NCBI GenBank assembly: GCA_903871235.1
Contig: CAIQGA010000102.1
Location: 1-40,368 of the forward strand
Direction of reading: 5' to 3'
DNA from: an uncultured Chlorobiaceae bacterium
GTDB taxonomy: Bacteria > Bacteroidota > Chlorobiia > Chlorobiales > Chlorobiaceae
DNA: 40,368 nt
This document shows, piece after piece, positions 9,229 through 17,512 of this stretch (position 1 is the stretch's first letter; the number at the start of each line of letters is the position of its first letter). Under the pieces are notes generated by a model. It saw only the letters and a list, made by a program, of their open reading frames with translations. It did no database searches and was not told the origin of the DNA. Both the position numbers and the translations under genes were made by a program.

Positions 9229-9282
9229 AAGCAATGTTTCCTTTTTACTGGTGTGCGGTCTTTAATAAAATAATTCCTGGTA

Positions 9283-9495
9283 GTGTTCTATAAAAACAAT
9301 GTGTCACAGCTTCGGGTATTCGCTTTGATCTACATCCTTTCTCTTTCCAGTTTAAAGAAATATTTTGTAATATTCAAAGTGTTTGGGTGGCAAATGCCGT
9401 GGTTCTATTTCGTTAAGCGTCTTGACGCCTGTAGCAAGCTTAGGGTGCCTTTGGCACAGAGTAAAAAAATTTTACAGGGCTGTTTGAGTGAATGA
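9283..9495 (+). CDS. Short hypothetical ORF preceding the HAD-UbiA gene
   Basis: A 70-residue frame whose TGA stop overlaps the ATG of the HAD-UbiA gene (ATGA), a typical coupling arrangement. The first half is hydrophobic, and then a KVFGWQMPWFYFVKRL segment weakly recalls the N-terminus of heparinase/alginate-lyase-like proteins of polysaccharide clusters. It may be a small real protein, or what is left of a longer upstream gene joined to other sequence. I cannot assign a function. Confidence 0.3.
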   Translation: MFYKNNVSQLRVFALIYILSLSSLKKYFVIFKVFGWQMPWFYFVKRLDACSKLRVPLAQSKKILQGCLSE

Positions 9496-10919
9496 ACACT
9501 AAGATACCTCTTGTTGTTGATCTCGACGGTACCCTCATCCGTACGGATTTGTTGTATCAGTCGTTGTTTTTGTTTATAAGGCAATTTCCGCTCCAATCGT
9601 TATCACCATGTATCTGGCTTTTCAGGGGTAAGTCTCATCTGAAAACAGAACTTGCAAAGCGAGTCAGCATTGATGTTTCTGTGTTGCCGTATAACCTTGC
9701 AGTCATTGCGCTTATTGAAACTGAAAGAGCTAAAAATCGGCAAATTATCCTTGCAACGGCCAGCCACAAAATATATGCGGATCAGATTGCTGATCATCTA
9801 AACCTTTTTGACAGGGTATTCGCCACTGCTGATCGTTATAACCTTTCTTCCCATACAAAAAGGGATTGTCTTGTAGCAGAATTTGGTGAGGGAGGATTTG
9901 ATTACGCCGGTAACTCTCATGCTGATATTCCGGTTTGGGCATCGGCCGCAAAAGCTTACCTTGTCAATCCGGAAAAGGGTGTAGAGCAGCGTGCAGCCCA
10001 AAATGGTACTATTGAGCGCATTATCAAAAGTCCGCACAGGCCTTTCGGTTTATGGATCAAGGCATTACGGGCCCATCAGTGGATGAAAAATATGCTGATT
10101 TTTGTGCCGCTCCTTGCTGCGCACGCATTGCTCAACACGACAATACTGTTCAATGCACTGATGGCTTTTGTTCTTTTTTCGCTTTGCGCTTCGAGCGTTT
10201 ACGTGCTCAACGATATTATGGATCTTGAGGACGATCGTCATCACAAGACAAAACGAAGTCGTCCATTTGCATCAGGAGAACTTTCAATCAAAACAGGCAT
10301 CATTGCAGTTCCCCTCCTGCTGCTTACCGCATTTGGCAGTTCGCTGCTCATTATGCCCTGGCGTTTTACTTTGATTCTTGGTACATATTTTATTGCCACA
10401 TTCGCCTATTCCATCGTTTTAAAAAGAGTGACTGCGGCCGATATCATTACGCTCTCCCTGCTCTATACGATTCGGATTCTTGCCGGGGTATTTGCCTGCG
10501 ACCTGATTCCCACATTCTGGATGCTTGCATTCTCAATGTTCATTTTTCTGAGTCTTGCTCTTGTTAAACGATATTCTGAGTTACGGGAAGCGCGGCTGAA
10601 TAACAGCCAAGAAAAAACCAAAGGAAGAGGGTACTATCCCGCAGACCTTGAAATGATCTCCTCTCTCGGTGCAGCATCCGGTTATCTTTCAGTGATGGTG
10701 CTTGCCCTCTATATTCAGGATCAGTCAACCATAGCAATGTATCACCATTCGCAGATTATATGGGCGGCCTGTCCTGTTTTGCTTTTCTGGATTACCCGGT
10801 TATGGCTGCTGACTAACCGGGGTGAAATGCATGATGATCCAGTTATTTATGCGGTCACCGACAAAATCAGCCTTCTCTCAGGTCTTGTTTTTGGTATTAT
10901 TTTCTGGCTGGCCTTGTAG
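9492..10919 (+). CDS. HAD phosphatase-UbiA prenyltransferase fusion (DPPR synthase-like)
   Basis: A 475-residue two-domain protein. Residues 1-180 are a HAD-type hydrolase: motif I DLDGT (D10, D12), motif II LATAS and motif IV as GNSHADIP, with Asn replacing the first Asp of the usual GDS. From about residue 185 the protein is a polytopic UbiA-family prenyltransferase with LRAHQWMKN (192-200) and the first Asp-rich motif NDIMDLEDDRHH (240-251), then several membrane helices. This matches decaprenyl-phosphate phosphoribose synthase (Rv3806c type), which transfers ribose-5-phosphate from PRPP to a polyprenyl phosphate. The fused HAD domain could then remove the 5-phosphate (inference). It heads a seven-gene operon with DprE1- and DprE2-like genes. 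Confidence 0.85.
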   Translation: MNTKIPLVVDLDGTLIRTDLLYQSLFLFIRQFPLQSLSPCIWLFRGKSHLKTELAKRVSIDVSVLPYNLAVIALIETERAKNRQIILATASHKIYADQIADHLNLFDRVFATADRYNLSSHTKRDCLVAEFGEGGFDYAGNSHADIPVWASAAKAYLVNPEKGVEQRAAQNGTIERIIKSPHRPFGLWIKALRAHQWMKNMLIFVPLLAAHALLNTTILFNALMAFVLFSLCASSVYVLNDIMDLEDDRHHKTKRSRPFASGELSIKTGIIAVPLLLLTAFGSSLLIMPWRFTLILGTYFIATFAYSIVLKRVTAADIITLSLLYTIRILAGVFACDLIPTFWMLAFSMFIFLSLALVKRYSELREARLNNSQEKTKGRGYYPADLEMISSLGAASGYLSVMVLALYIQDQSTIAMYHHSQIIWAACPVLLFWITRLWLLTNRGEMHDDPVIYAVTDKISLLSGLVFGIIFWLAL

Positions 10920-10963
10920 ATCGCTTCATTATCCGATGTCTCCGGAAGAATAAAAAGTACGCA

Positions 10964-12286
10964 ATGAACCCCTTGCAAAGCATACATGGATGGGGCCGAT
11001 ATCCGGTCATAAAAACAGAAATAGTCGCTCCTCTCGTTCTGTCGAGCTTCAAAACTGAGGTGCAGAACGGTGGTGTGGGGGGGATCATTGCCCGTGGTCT
11101 CGGTCGAAGTTATGGCGACAGCTCATTAGCAATGCTGATGCTCGAAACCCGTTCTCTTAACCATCTCCTTAATTTTGACAGGGAGACTGGAGTTGTTACC
11201 AGCAATGCCGGAGTCTCTCTTGCAACTCTTCTTGATGTCTTTGTTCCTATGGGCTGGTTTTTGCCAGTAACGCCGGGAACAAAGTACATAACGCTCGGAG
11301 GGGCTGTGGCAAGTGATGTTCATGGTAAAAACCATCATCTCAGAGGTTGTTTTTGTGAGTATGTTGAAAGCATAGAACTGCTTCTTGACCCTGATACTGT
11401 TCTGCAGTGCTCGCGCACTTTACATCCTGAACTTTTTCATGCTACATGCGGAGGAATGGGGTTAACCGGAATTATTCTCTCAGTTACTCTCCGACTCAAG
11501 CCAGTTCATACGACCTTTATCGATCAACAAACCATCAAGGCTGCCAATCTCAGTGAGCTATTGGCGCTGTTTGAAGCAAATCAGGCAACAACCTATTCTG
11601 TTGCCTGGATCGACTGCCTCGCTACCGGTTCCTCCCTCGGTCGTTCACTGCTGATGATGGGTGAACATGCATCAGGCAATGACTTTGCTGGAAAAGAAAA
11701 ATATCCGATAACCATACCGGTAGATATGCCCTCAAATTTGTTGAACCGTTTTTCTATCCGATTGTTTAATAGCTTATACTATAACCGAATAATTCGAAAA
11801 GAGGTACGCCAGAGGGTTCACTATGAATCTTTTTTCTATCCGCTGGACGGCATTCAGCATTGGAACAGGTTGTATGGAAAAAATGGATTTACCCAATACC
11901 AGTTTGTGATTCCCAAGGAGGCTGGTCATGAAGGAATGAGCAGAATTTTAAAGGAAATTGTCGCGTCCGGCAAAGGATCTTTTCTCGCAGTCTTGAAAGT
12001 TTTTGGAGAACAGAACAGCAATTATCTCTCTTTTCCTCTAAAAGGCTATACTCTTGCTCTTGATTTCAAAATTGAAGAGGGGCTTTTTCCACTGCTTGAG
12101 CGTCTTGATGCCATGGTGCTTGATTATGGGGGAAGGATTTATCTCACTAAAGATGTACGAATGAGTGAACAAACGTTTAAAAAAAGTTACTCCCGCTGGC
12201 AAGAATTTCAGGCAATCAGGGAGCAGTATGGGACTATAGGAATGTTTGCCTCTTATCAATCGCGGCGCTTAGGACTTGATACATGA
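10964..12286 (+). CDS. dprE1: DprE1-like FAD-dependent decaprenylphosphoryl-ribose oxidase
   Basis: A 440-residue FAD-linked oxidase of the vanillyl-alcohol oxidase fold. By similarity it oxidises the 2-OH of polyprenyl-phosphoryl ribose to the keto intermediate. FAD-binding segments GLGRSYGDSS (45-54) and DVHGKNHH are clear, and the C-terminal substrate domain (FYPLDGIQHWNRLYG, QYQFVIP) follows mycobacterial DprE1 closely. My recalled Mycobacterium tuberculosis sequence aligns without gaps from its Cys387 to Lys418: here these are Ala365 and Lys396. The catalytic Lys is kept, while the Cys trapped by benzothiazinones is Ala. The next gene overlaps by ATGA and is the reductase partner, as expected. 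Confidence 0.88.
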   Translation: MNPLQSIHGWGRYPVIKTEIVAPLVLSSFKTEVQNGGVGGIIARGLGRSYGDSSLAMLMLETRSLNHLLNFDRETGVVTSNAGVSLATLLDVFVPMGWFLPVTPGTKYITLGGAVASDVHGKNHHLRGCFCEYVESIELLLDPDTVLQCSRTLHPELFHATCGGMGLTGIILSVTLRLKPVHTTFIDQQTIKAANLSELLALFEANQATTYSVAWIDCLATGSSLGRSLLMMGEHASGNDFAGKEKYPITIPVDMPSNLLNRFSIRLFNSLYYNRIIRKEVRQRVHYESFFYPLDGIQHWNRLYGKNGFTQYQFVIPKEAGHEGMSRILKEIVASGKGSFLAVLKVFGEQNSNYLSFPLKGYTLALDFKIEEGLFPLLERLDAMVLDYGGRIYLTKDVRMSEQTFKKSYSRWQEFQAIREQYGTIGMFASYQSRRLGLDT

Positions 12287-13023
12287 AAAAAATTCTCATT
12301 ATCGGCGCAACTTCAGCCATTGCCGAAGCAACAGCACAGCGCTATGCCAGAGAGGGTGCAAGATTGTACCTCATGGCCCGAAATGGCGAGAGGCTTGCCT
12401 CTTTGGCTGCTGATCTGAAAATTCGAGGAGCATCAGCCGTTGATTTTGTTTTGCTTGATGTTAATGACCGGGGGAAGCATAAGCCTGTGCTTGAGCATGC
12501 CGAAAAAACGTTGGGATTTATTGACATTGTACTCATAGCTCATGGAACCCTTGGCAATCAGAAAGCTTGCGAGCAGGATGCAGAAACGGCCCTGCTTGAG
12601 TTTGAAACCAATGCTGTCAGTACGTTGGCATTGCTTACACGGCTCGCGACTATGTTTGAAAAACAGCATGCAGGTACCATTGCAGTGATAAGTTCTGTGG
12701 CTGGCGACCGGGGGCGTCCCTCAAATTATGTGTATGGAACAGCAAAAGCCGCAATAACGGCATTTTGTGAAGGTCTTCAGGCTCGGCTCTTTAAGTCGGG
12801 CGTCCATGTGCTTATTATTAAACCAGGACTTGTTGCTACACCAATGACTAACGGGCTCACCATGCCAGCAATGCTTGTTGCTGAGCCCGAAAAGATTGCC
12901 TGTGATATTGTTCGTGCCATCGAAAAGAAAACCGATACACTCTACACCCCGTGGTTCTGGAAATATATCATGGCAGTCATAGTGCATCTACCATCGTTCG
13001 TTTTCAAAAAAGTCAATCTTTAA
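12283..13023 (+). CDS. dprE2: DprE2-like short-chain reductase
   Basis: A 246-residue Rossmann-fold short-chain dehydrogenase. The nucleotide-binding loop is GATSAIAEATA (8-18), with Ala where classical family members have Gly, as in DprE2-type enzymes. The catalytic pair is Y151-x3-K155 (YGTAK), with SSVAGD supplying the Ser. With the preceding oxidase it should complete the epimerisation of polyprenyl-phosphoryl ribose to arabinose by NAD(P)H-dependent reduction of the keto group. Its start overlaps the oxidase stop (ATGA), implying coupled translation. A hydrophobic C-terminal stretch (YIMAVIVHLPSFVF) may give membrane association. The general family is certain; the DprE2 role rests on the pairing. 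Confidence 0.85.
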   Translation: MKKILIIGATSAIAEATAQRYAREGARLYLMARNGERLASLAADLKIRGASAVDFVLLDVNDRGKHKPVLEHAEKTLGFIDIVLIAHGTLGNQKACEQDAETALLEFETNAVSTLALLTRLATMFEKQHAGTIAVISSVAGDRGRPSNYVYGTAKAAITAFCEGLQARLFKSGVHVLIIKPGLVATPMTNGLTMPAMLVAEPEKIACDIVRAIEKKTDTLYTPWFWKYIMAVIVHLPSFVFKKVNL

Positions 13024-13032
13024 TTCAATTGT

Positions 13033-14502
13033 ATGAAAGTAAAGTCTGATACGATCAAAAGTCAGGAAAAAAGCAGTAGCTTACTTTTCTATCTTGCATT
13101 TGTTTTTATTGTTTTCGGTGTCAAAGCCCTCGTTATTTCCAATTTTGGCAGCTCAATCCCATTTTGGGACCAGTGGGATGCTCAGGCTAATTTACTCTAT
13201 AGTCCCTGGATTGAAGGGACATTGAGGTGGATAGATTTTTTTGCCAACCATAACGAACATCGGATTTTTACTACAAGGGCTCTCAGTTTGCTGCTTCTCT
13301 ATCTCAACAAAGGCGTCTGGGATCCCATGTTTGAGATGTATGTCAACGCCATGCTTCACACAGTCGCATTAGTTTTCTTGCTTTTTTTAATGCAAAAGGG
13401 GTTGCAGAGAGCCATAAAATTTGCCTTTTTTTTCTTTGCATCGTTGCTCTTTGCCGTGCCTTACGGTCATGAAAATATCTTGGCCGGATTCCAGTCTCAA
13501 TTTTATTTTCTGCTCCTGTTCAGCTTTCTTTTTTTGTGGGCGATTATTCAGTTTCACACTGCTCCTAAACGGTGGTTTCCGGTTCTTGTTTTTTCAGCAT
13601 TGCTCAGCTTTTTTTCGCTTGCATCCGGTGCTTTAACCATCGCCGCTGGCGTCGGGATATTGGTGATTCGCTGGATTTGCGGCATTCAAAGAACACGGGC
13701 CACATTGCTGCTCATTATTTTGCTTGCCATGGTATGTGCTACAGCGATCTATTATACACCCGTTATGCCACACCATGCAGGACTCAAAGCCAAATCCTTG
13801 CTTGATCTTGTTATAGCTATTTCACGTGCTACTGGAAGTGGGCTACTTTATATTCCTGTAGTGCTTTTTATCATCAGGCATGTTCAAAACAATCGTTCTG
13901 CAACAGATCATTCCTGGTTTATTTTTTCTCTTTGCCTTTGGGTGGCAGGGCAAATTCTTGCCGTAGCCTATGGCCGATCATCCGGGATTCTGTCATCCAG
14001 ATATCTTGACCTTTTAGCCATAGGGATTCTGCTTAACGGTTACTGCCTTCTGTTCGTGCTGCAGGGAGAAGTGACTGGCAAGTTGTTAATAAACAGCGCA
14101 CTTGTCTGGTTTGTGCTTGTCGTTGGTGGTCTGGGTTATTTTCTTCCTTTAATGATTAAAGATATTGAGTCAAAAAAAGCCGCTTGCTTGCGCAATGAAG
14201 TGAATATTCGTGGTTACCTTGCAACAGGTGACTCTACTTTTTTACAAAAAGCTCCTTATGAGGAAATACCTTACCCCAATGCAGTCCGTCTGAAATACTT
14301 TCTCGACAATGCAACAATCAGCTCCCTTCTCACCCCTGTTGTGAACAGCAAGAATACCCGTAAAGGGCTTGGATTTTATGAAGAAAAATCAAGAAAGAAT
14401 ATGTATGGTATTGGGGCTATTTTGTTGTTTACAGGAATGGGATTGTTCATGGTAGAGTCAATAAAGTCATCTCTGCTCAAGAAGAGTGAACAATGCCCCT
14501 GA
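13033..14502 (+). CDS. Polytopic membrane protein, candidate GT-C glycosyltransferase
   Basis: A 489-residue membrane protein with roughly ten hydrophobic segments. The first large loop after the first helix carries acidic and aromatic residues (IPFWDQWDAQANLLY, then FFANHNEHRIFTTR). An Asp/Glu-bearing first extracytoplasmic loop is typical of GT-C transferases that use polyprenyl-phosphate sugars. Its place, 9 bp after the DprE2-like gene, makes it the best candidate for the transferase that uses the arabinosyl lipid, but no family name can be given with confidence. A last helix (GIGAILLFTGMGLFMVESI) closes the protein. It overlaps the next gene by 10 bp. Confidence 0.7.
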   Translation: MKVKSDTIKSQEKSSSLLFYLAFVFIVFGVKALVISNFGSSIPFWDQWDAQANLLYSPWIEGTLRWIDFFANHNEHRIFTTRALSLLLLYLNKGVWDPMFEMYVNAMLHTVALVFLLFLMQKGLQRAIKFAFFFFASLLFAVPYGHENILAGFQSQFYFLLLFSFLFLWAIIQFHTAPKRWFPVLVFSALLSFFSLASGALTIAAGVGILVIRWICGIQRTRATLLLIILLAMVCATAIYYTPVMPHHAGLKAKSLLDLVIAISRATGSGLLYIPVVLFIIRHVQNNRSATDHSWFIFSLCLWVAGQILAVAYGRSSGILSSRYLDLLAIGILLNGYCLLFVLQGEVTGKLLINSALVWFVLVVGGLGYFLPLMIKDIESKKAACLRNEVNIRGYLATGDSTFLQKAPYEEIPYPNAVRLKYFLDNATISSLLTPVVNSKNTRKGLGFYEEKSRKNMYGIGAILLFTGMGLFMVESIKSSLLKKSEQCP

Positions 14503-15440
14503 TGAAACACAAAAAAATTATTTTACCCGGTGGAGCGGGGCTGGTTGGACAAAACCTTGTGGCGTTTCTGAAACGCAAAGGCTACCGCAATCTTGTCGTG
14601 CTCGATAAACACAAGGCAAATCTAAGAGTGCTTCAACGTATGCACCCCGACATAACGGTCGAATATGCCGATCTGGCTCTCCCTGGTGCATGGCAAAAGC
14701 ATTTTGATGGAGCGAATGCTGTTGTCATGCTTCAGGCACAGATCGGAGATCTTCATGCGGAACCGTTTGTCCGCAATAACATTACGACGACCGGGTTGAT
14801 CATCAATCAGATCAAAAAGTATAAGATTCCCTATACCGTTCACATCAGCTCTTCGGTTGTGGAATCCGTTGGAGATGACCATTACACCAACACAAAAAAA
14901 GAGCAGGAAAAAATGGTTCTGGCAAGCGGTATCAACAGTGTTGTGCTCAGGCCGACCTTGATGTTCGGCTGGTTCGACAGAAAGCACCTTGGCTGGCTTT
15001 CGCGCTTCATGAAAAAAGTCCCGATTTTTCCCATTCCGGGGCATGGACGTTATATGCGTCAGCCTCTCTACGTTGGCGATTTCTGCGCCATCATCATAAG
15101 CTGTCTTGAATCAGGTATGGCGGGTAACGTGTTTAACATTACCGGGCTCGAAGAAGTCACCTATATTGACATCATCCGTCAGATCAAAAAAGCAACCCAC
15201 TCCAGATGTTGGATTATACACATTCCCTATACCTTTTTTTCTCTGCTGCTTCGATTTTGGTCCCTTTTCGACTGCAATCCTCCCTTCACGGCATCGCAAC
15301 TGAAAGCACTGACTGCCGGTGACGCGTTTGAAGTGATTGACTGGCCTTCCATTTTCAGCGTCAAGCCCACACCGTTTGCCAAGGCAATCGATGAAACCTT
15401 TAATGACCCGGAGTACAGCAGGGTCAAACTGGAGTTTTAG
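14493..15440 (+). CDS. NAD-dependent epimerase/dehydratase family protein
   Basis: A 315-residue extended short-chain dehydrogenase. It has the N-terminal dinucleotide loop GGAGLVGQNL (near 14-23), a Ser-rich strand HISSSVVESVGD and a YTNTK motif for the catalytic Tyr/Lys. A hydrophobic segment near residues 245-258 (YTFFSLLLRFW) is common in members acting on lipid-linked or nucleotide sugars. The substrate is unknown; it may modify a sugar of the same glycan as the arabinosyl-lipid genes around it. It overlaps the upstream membrane protein gene by 10 bp and is followed after 3 bp by the FAD oxidoreductase, so it is inside the operon. Confidence 0.82.
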   Translation: MPLMKHKKIILPGGAGLVGQNLVAFLKRKGYRNLVVLDKHKANLRVLQRMHPDITVEYADLALPGAWQKHFDGANAVVMLQAQIGDLHAEPFVRNNITTTGLIINQIKKYKIPYTVHISSSVVESVGDDHYTNTKKEQEKMVLASGINSVVLRPTLMFGWFDRKHLGWLSRFMKKVPIFPIPGHGRYMRQPLYVGDFCAIIISCLESGMAGNVFNITGLEEVTYIDIIRQIKKATHSRCWIIHIPYTFFSLLLRFWSLFDCNPPFTASQLKALTAGDAFEVIDWPSIFSVKPTPFAKAIDETFNDPEYSRVKLEF

Positions 15441-15443
15441 TGT

Positions 15444-16736
15444 ATGAGCGGTGAGCGTATAGCTGTTATCGGTGCCGGTCCGATGGGTCTCGGGGTGGCT
15501 TATCAACTTGTTCAGCAGGGTTCTATTCCAGTTATTTTCGAATCTGATGACCGTGTGGGAGGAATGACGGCAACCTTTGATTTTGGCGCTCTTGACATAG
15601 AACGTTACTATCATTTTCATTGCATTTCTGACAGCGCCTTTCTGGATATGTTGCATGAACTTTATCTTGAAAACAAGATGCGCTGGGTTGAAACGAGCAT
15701 GGGGTACTATTATCAGGGGAAACTCCAGCCGTGGGGTAATCCGCTCGCACTGCTCCGATTTTCAGGCCTGAGCATGGTTGCTAAATTTCGTTACGGGTTG
15801 CATGCGTTTTTATCCACAAAAAGAACTGATTGGAAACCACTTGACCACATCGAAGCGACAGGCTGGATAAAGCGTTGGGCAGGAAGCGAAGCTTACAATG
15901 TGCTCTGGAGCAAACTCTTTGAGTACAAGTTTTATGAGTATACCCAGGAGCTTTCAGCCGCATGGATTTGGAGCAGAATCCGACGCATTGGCCGTTCTCG
16001 TTCTAATCTATTTCAGGAACAACTTGGCTATCTCGAAGGTGGCTCGTCTACTCTGCTTCAGTCGATGCAATCGTTCATAGAGCGGGGAGGGGGGGAGTTT
16101 TTACTCAGCAGTACCGTTGAGCGGGTAAAGATAACGGATGGTTCGGTGGAGGGGGTTTATACCGGCGGGAAGTTTCATCCTTTTAAAAAGGTTGTCAGTA
16201 CGATTCCTCTTCCCTATATCCCTGCGATTATTCCGGATTTGCCGGCATATTTGCTACAGGCATTTTCCTCTGTGAAAAACATTGCCGTGGTATGTGTTAT
16301 TGCTAAACTTAAAAAGCAGGTCACCAGTAATTTCTGGCTGAACGTAAATGACCCTGCTATGGATATCCCAGGTATGGTCGAGTATACCAATCTTCGGCCT
16401 TTGGGTGATCAGCATATTGTCTATGTGCCGTTCTACATGCCCGGTGAACATCAAAAATATCAGGATAATGATAAAATCTTTTTGGATAAGGTCGCAAGGT
16501 ACATAAAAGCTATTAATCCGGCCATTACTGACGAAGACTTTGTTCAGATGCATGTCAGTCGATATCGCTTTGCACAGCCTGTTTGTGGGCCAGGCTACCT
16601 CAACACACTGCCTCCAGTCCATTTGCCGGTAAATGGATTGTGGGTTGCTGATACTTCATATTATTATCCAGAAGATCGGGGTATATCGGAAGGAATTGGA
16701 TACGGAAGGGGACTTGCTAAAAAAGTTGCGCAATGA
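15444..16736 (+). CDS. FAD-dependent oxidoreductase (amine oxidase/UDP-galactopyranose mutase-like)
   Basis: A 430-residue flavoprotein with the N-terminal FAD-binding GAGPMGLGVAYQL (11-23) and the following VGGMTATF segment. A C-terminal motif (NGLWVADTSYYYPEDRGISE) closes the FAD site, as in the NAD(P)/FAD oxidoreductases found in glycan clusters. Relatives include UDP-galactopyranose mutases and HpnE-type enzymes, but I do not see enough of the mutase active site to choose. It follows the epimerase by 3 bp, and its TGA overlaps the ATG of the GtrA gene, so it is co-translated with the operon. It may act on a nucleotide sugar or a lipid-linked sugar. Confidence 0.8.
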   Translation: MSGERIAVIGAGPMGLGVAYQLVQQGSIPVIFESDDRVGGMTATFDFGALDIERYYHFHCISDSAFLDMLHELYLENKMRWVETSMGYYYQGKLQPWGNPLALLRFSGLSMVAKFRYGLHAFLSTKRTDWKPLDHIEATGWIKRWAGSEAYNVLWSKLFEYKFYEYTQELSAAWIWSRIRRIGRSRSNLFQEQLGYLEGGSSTLLQSMQSFIERGGGEFLLSSTVERVKITDGSVEGVYTGGKFHPFKKVVSTIPLPYIPAIIPDLPAYLLQAFSSVKNIAVVCVIAKLKKQVTSNFWLNVNDPAMDIPGMVEYTNLRPLGDQHIVYVPFYMPGEHQKYQDNDKIFLDKVARYIKAINPAITDEDFVQMHVSRYRFAQPVCGPGYLNTLPPVHLPVNGLWVADTSYYYPEDRGISEGIGYGRGLAKKVAQ

Positions 16737-17149
16737 TAAAGCAATATAATTCAAAACAGTTTGCACTTTTTCTTTTAACCGGAGGGATGGCAGCACTTGT
16801 AAATTTTACCAGCAGAATTTTGTTAAGCCGGTTCGTTGATTATTCGATTGCTATTCTCCTTGCGTATATCATTGGGATGATCACCGCATTTATTCTGGCG
16901 AAACGATTTGTTTTCAAGGAAAGCCAGCAAAGAATCCGACACTCAGTATTATATTTTATTCTGGTTAATCTGGTTGCCGTGTTACAGACATGGATAATTA
17001 GTCTCGGGCTTGCTTACTACGTACTTCCTTATTTTGGATTTAAGCAGTTTGTATCGGAGATAGCCCATGCTATAGGTTTAATTTTTCCGATAGTTACAAG
17101 CTATATCGGGCATAAAAAATATTCTTTCAACGAACAAGCATCTTTATAA
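16733..17149 (+). CDS. GtrA-family membrane protein
   Basis: A 138-residue protein with four membrane helices (about 11-30, 35-58, 72-95, 105-128), typical of GtrA. The signature-like stretch between helices 2 and 3 (AKRFVFKE) and the closing YIGHKKYSF fit the family. GtrA proteins are proposed to flip or present polyprenyl-phosphate sugars. In mycobacteria a GtrA protein (Rv3789) sits next to DprE1/DprE2 and has been linked to decaprenyl-phosphoryl arabinose, so the same association here supports an arabinosyl-lipid operon. It overlaps the upstream gene by ATGA and is the last gene of the operon; the next 760 bp carry no intact gene. Confidence 0.9.
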   Translation: MIKQYNSKQFALFLLTGGMAALVNFTSRILLSRFVDYSIAILLAYIIGMITAFILAKRFVFKESQQRIRHSVLYFILVNLVAVLQTWIISLGLAYYVLPYFGFKQFVSEIAHAIGLIFPIVTSYIGHKKYSFNEQASL

Positions 17150-17259
17150 GATATGTAAAGTTAAATTCTTGTTATCCGCAAAAAAAATAATTCACTTATA
17201 TTGATTTTATCACAATTTTGCTTTGTGACATGTAAATCATAGTAAATGCAGTTAAAAAT
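17150..17259 (+). other. AT-rich spacer after the arabinosyl-lipid operon
   Basis: Very AT-rich sequence without a gene. I see no convincing terminator hairpin with a T-run, although the operon must end here because the next coding remnant is on the opposite strand. Confidence 0.4.
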
Positions 17260-17512
17260 TTATTTATTCAATTTTTTTGCTATAGCAACTATGTTTTGCC
17301 AAATAAAAATCTTGCACCTAAAACGTCTAACCATTTTCCGATCGGATAGATATATTTGCCGTACAACTCAAAACTTCTGTCTGAACCAGGTTTAAATTTA
17401 GACTTATAGCCAAATATTTTGATAGCTAACAAGGCGAAAAAGCCAATACAATCATAATAATAGCAATCAATAATTTTAAAATTTGCCAGTCGTAACTTTT
17501 TTGGGTCTCCGC
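17260..17512 (-). pseudogene. C-terminal half of a split SAM-dependent methyltransferase
   Basis: Reverse-strand sequence encoding LANFKIIDCYYYDCIG, KFKPGSDRSFELY and WLDVLGARFLFGK, the usual C-terminal end of class I methyltransferases of surface-glycan clusters. The frame breaks in a run of four T (17294-17297 on the plus strand). Adding one base restores GKNIVAIAKKLNK and a TAA at 17260-17262, so the natural end of the gene is still readable. The open frame continues upstream to 17717 with unrelated hydrophobic sequence. The matching N-terminal half lies at 20042-20460 on the same strand, about 2.5 kb away. Confidence 0.7.

Noticed and set aside
15111-15656. 181-codon reverse-strand frame across the epimerase and FAD oxidoreductase
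   Set aside because: It spans two convincing plus-strand genes in the middle of an operon and has no recognisable domain.
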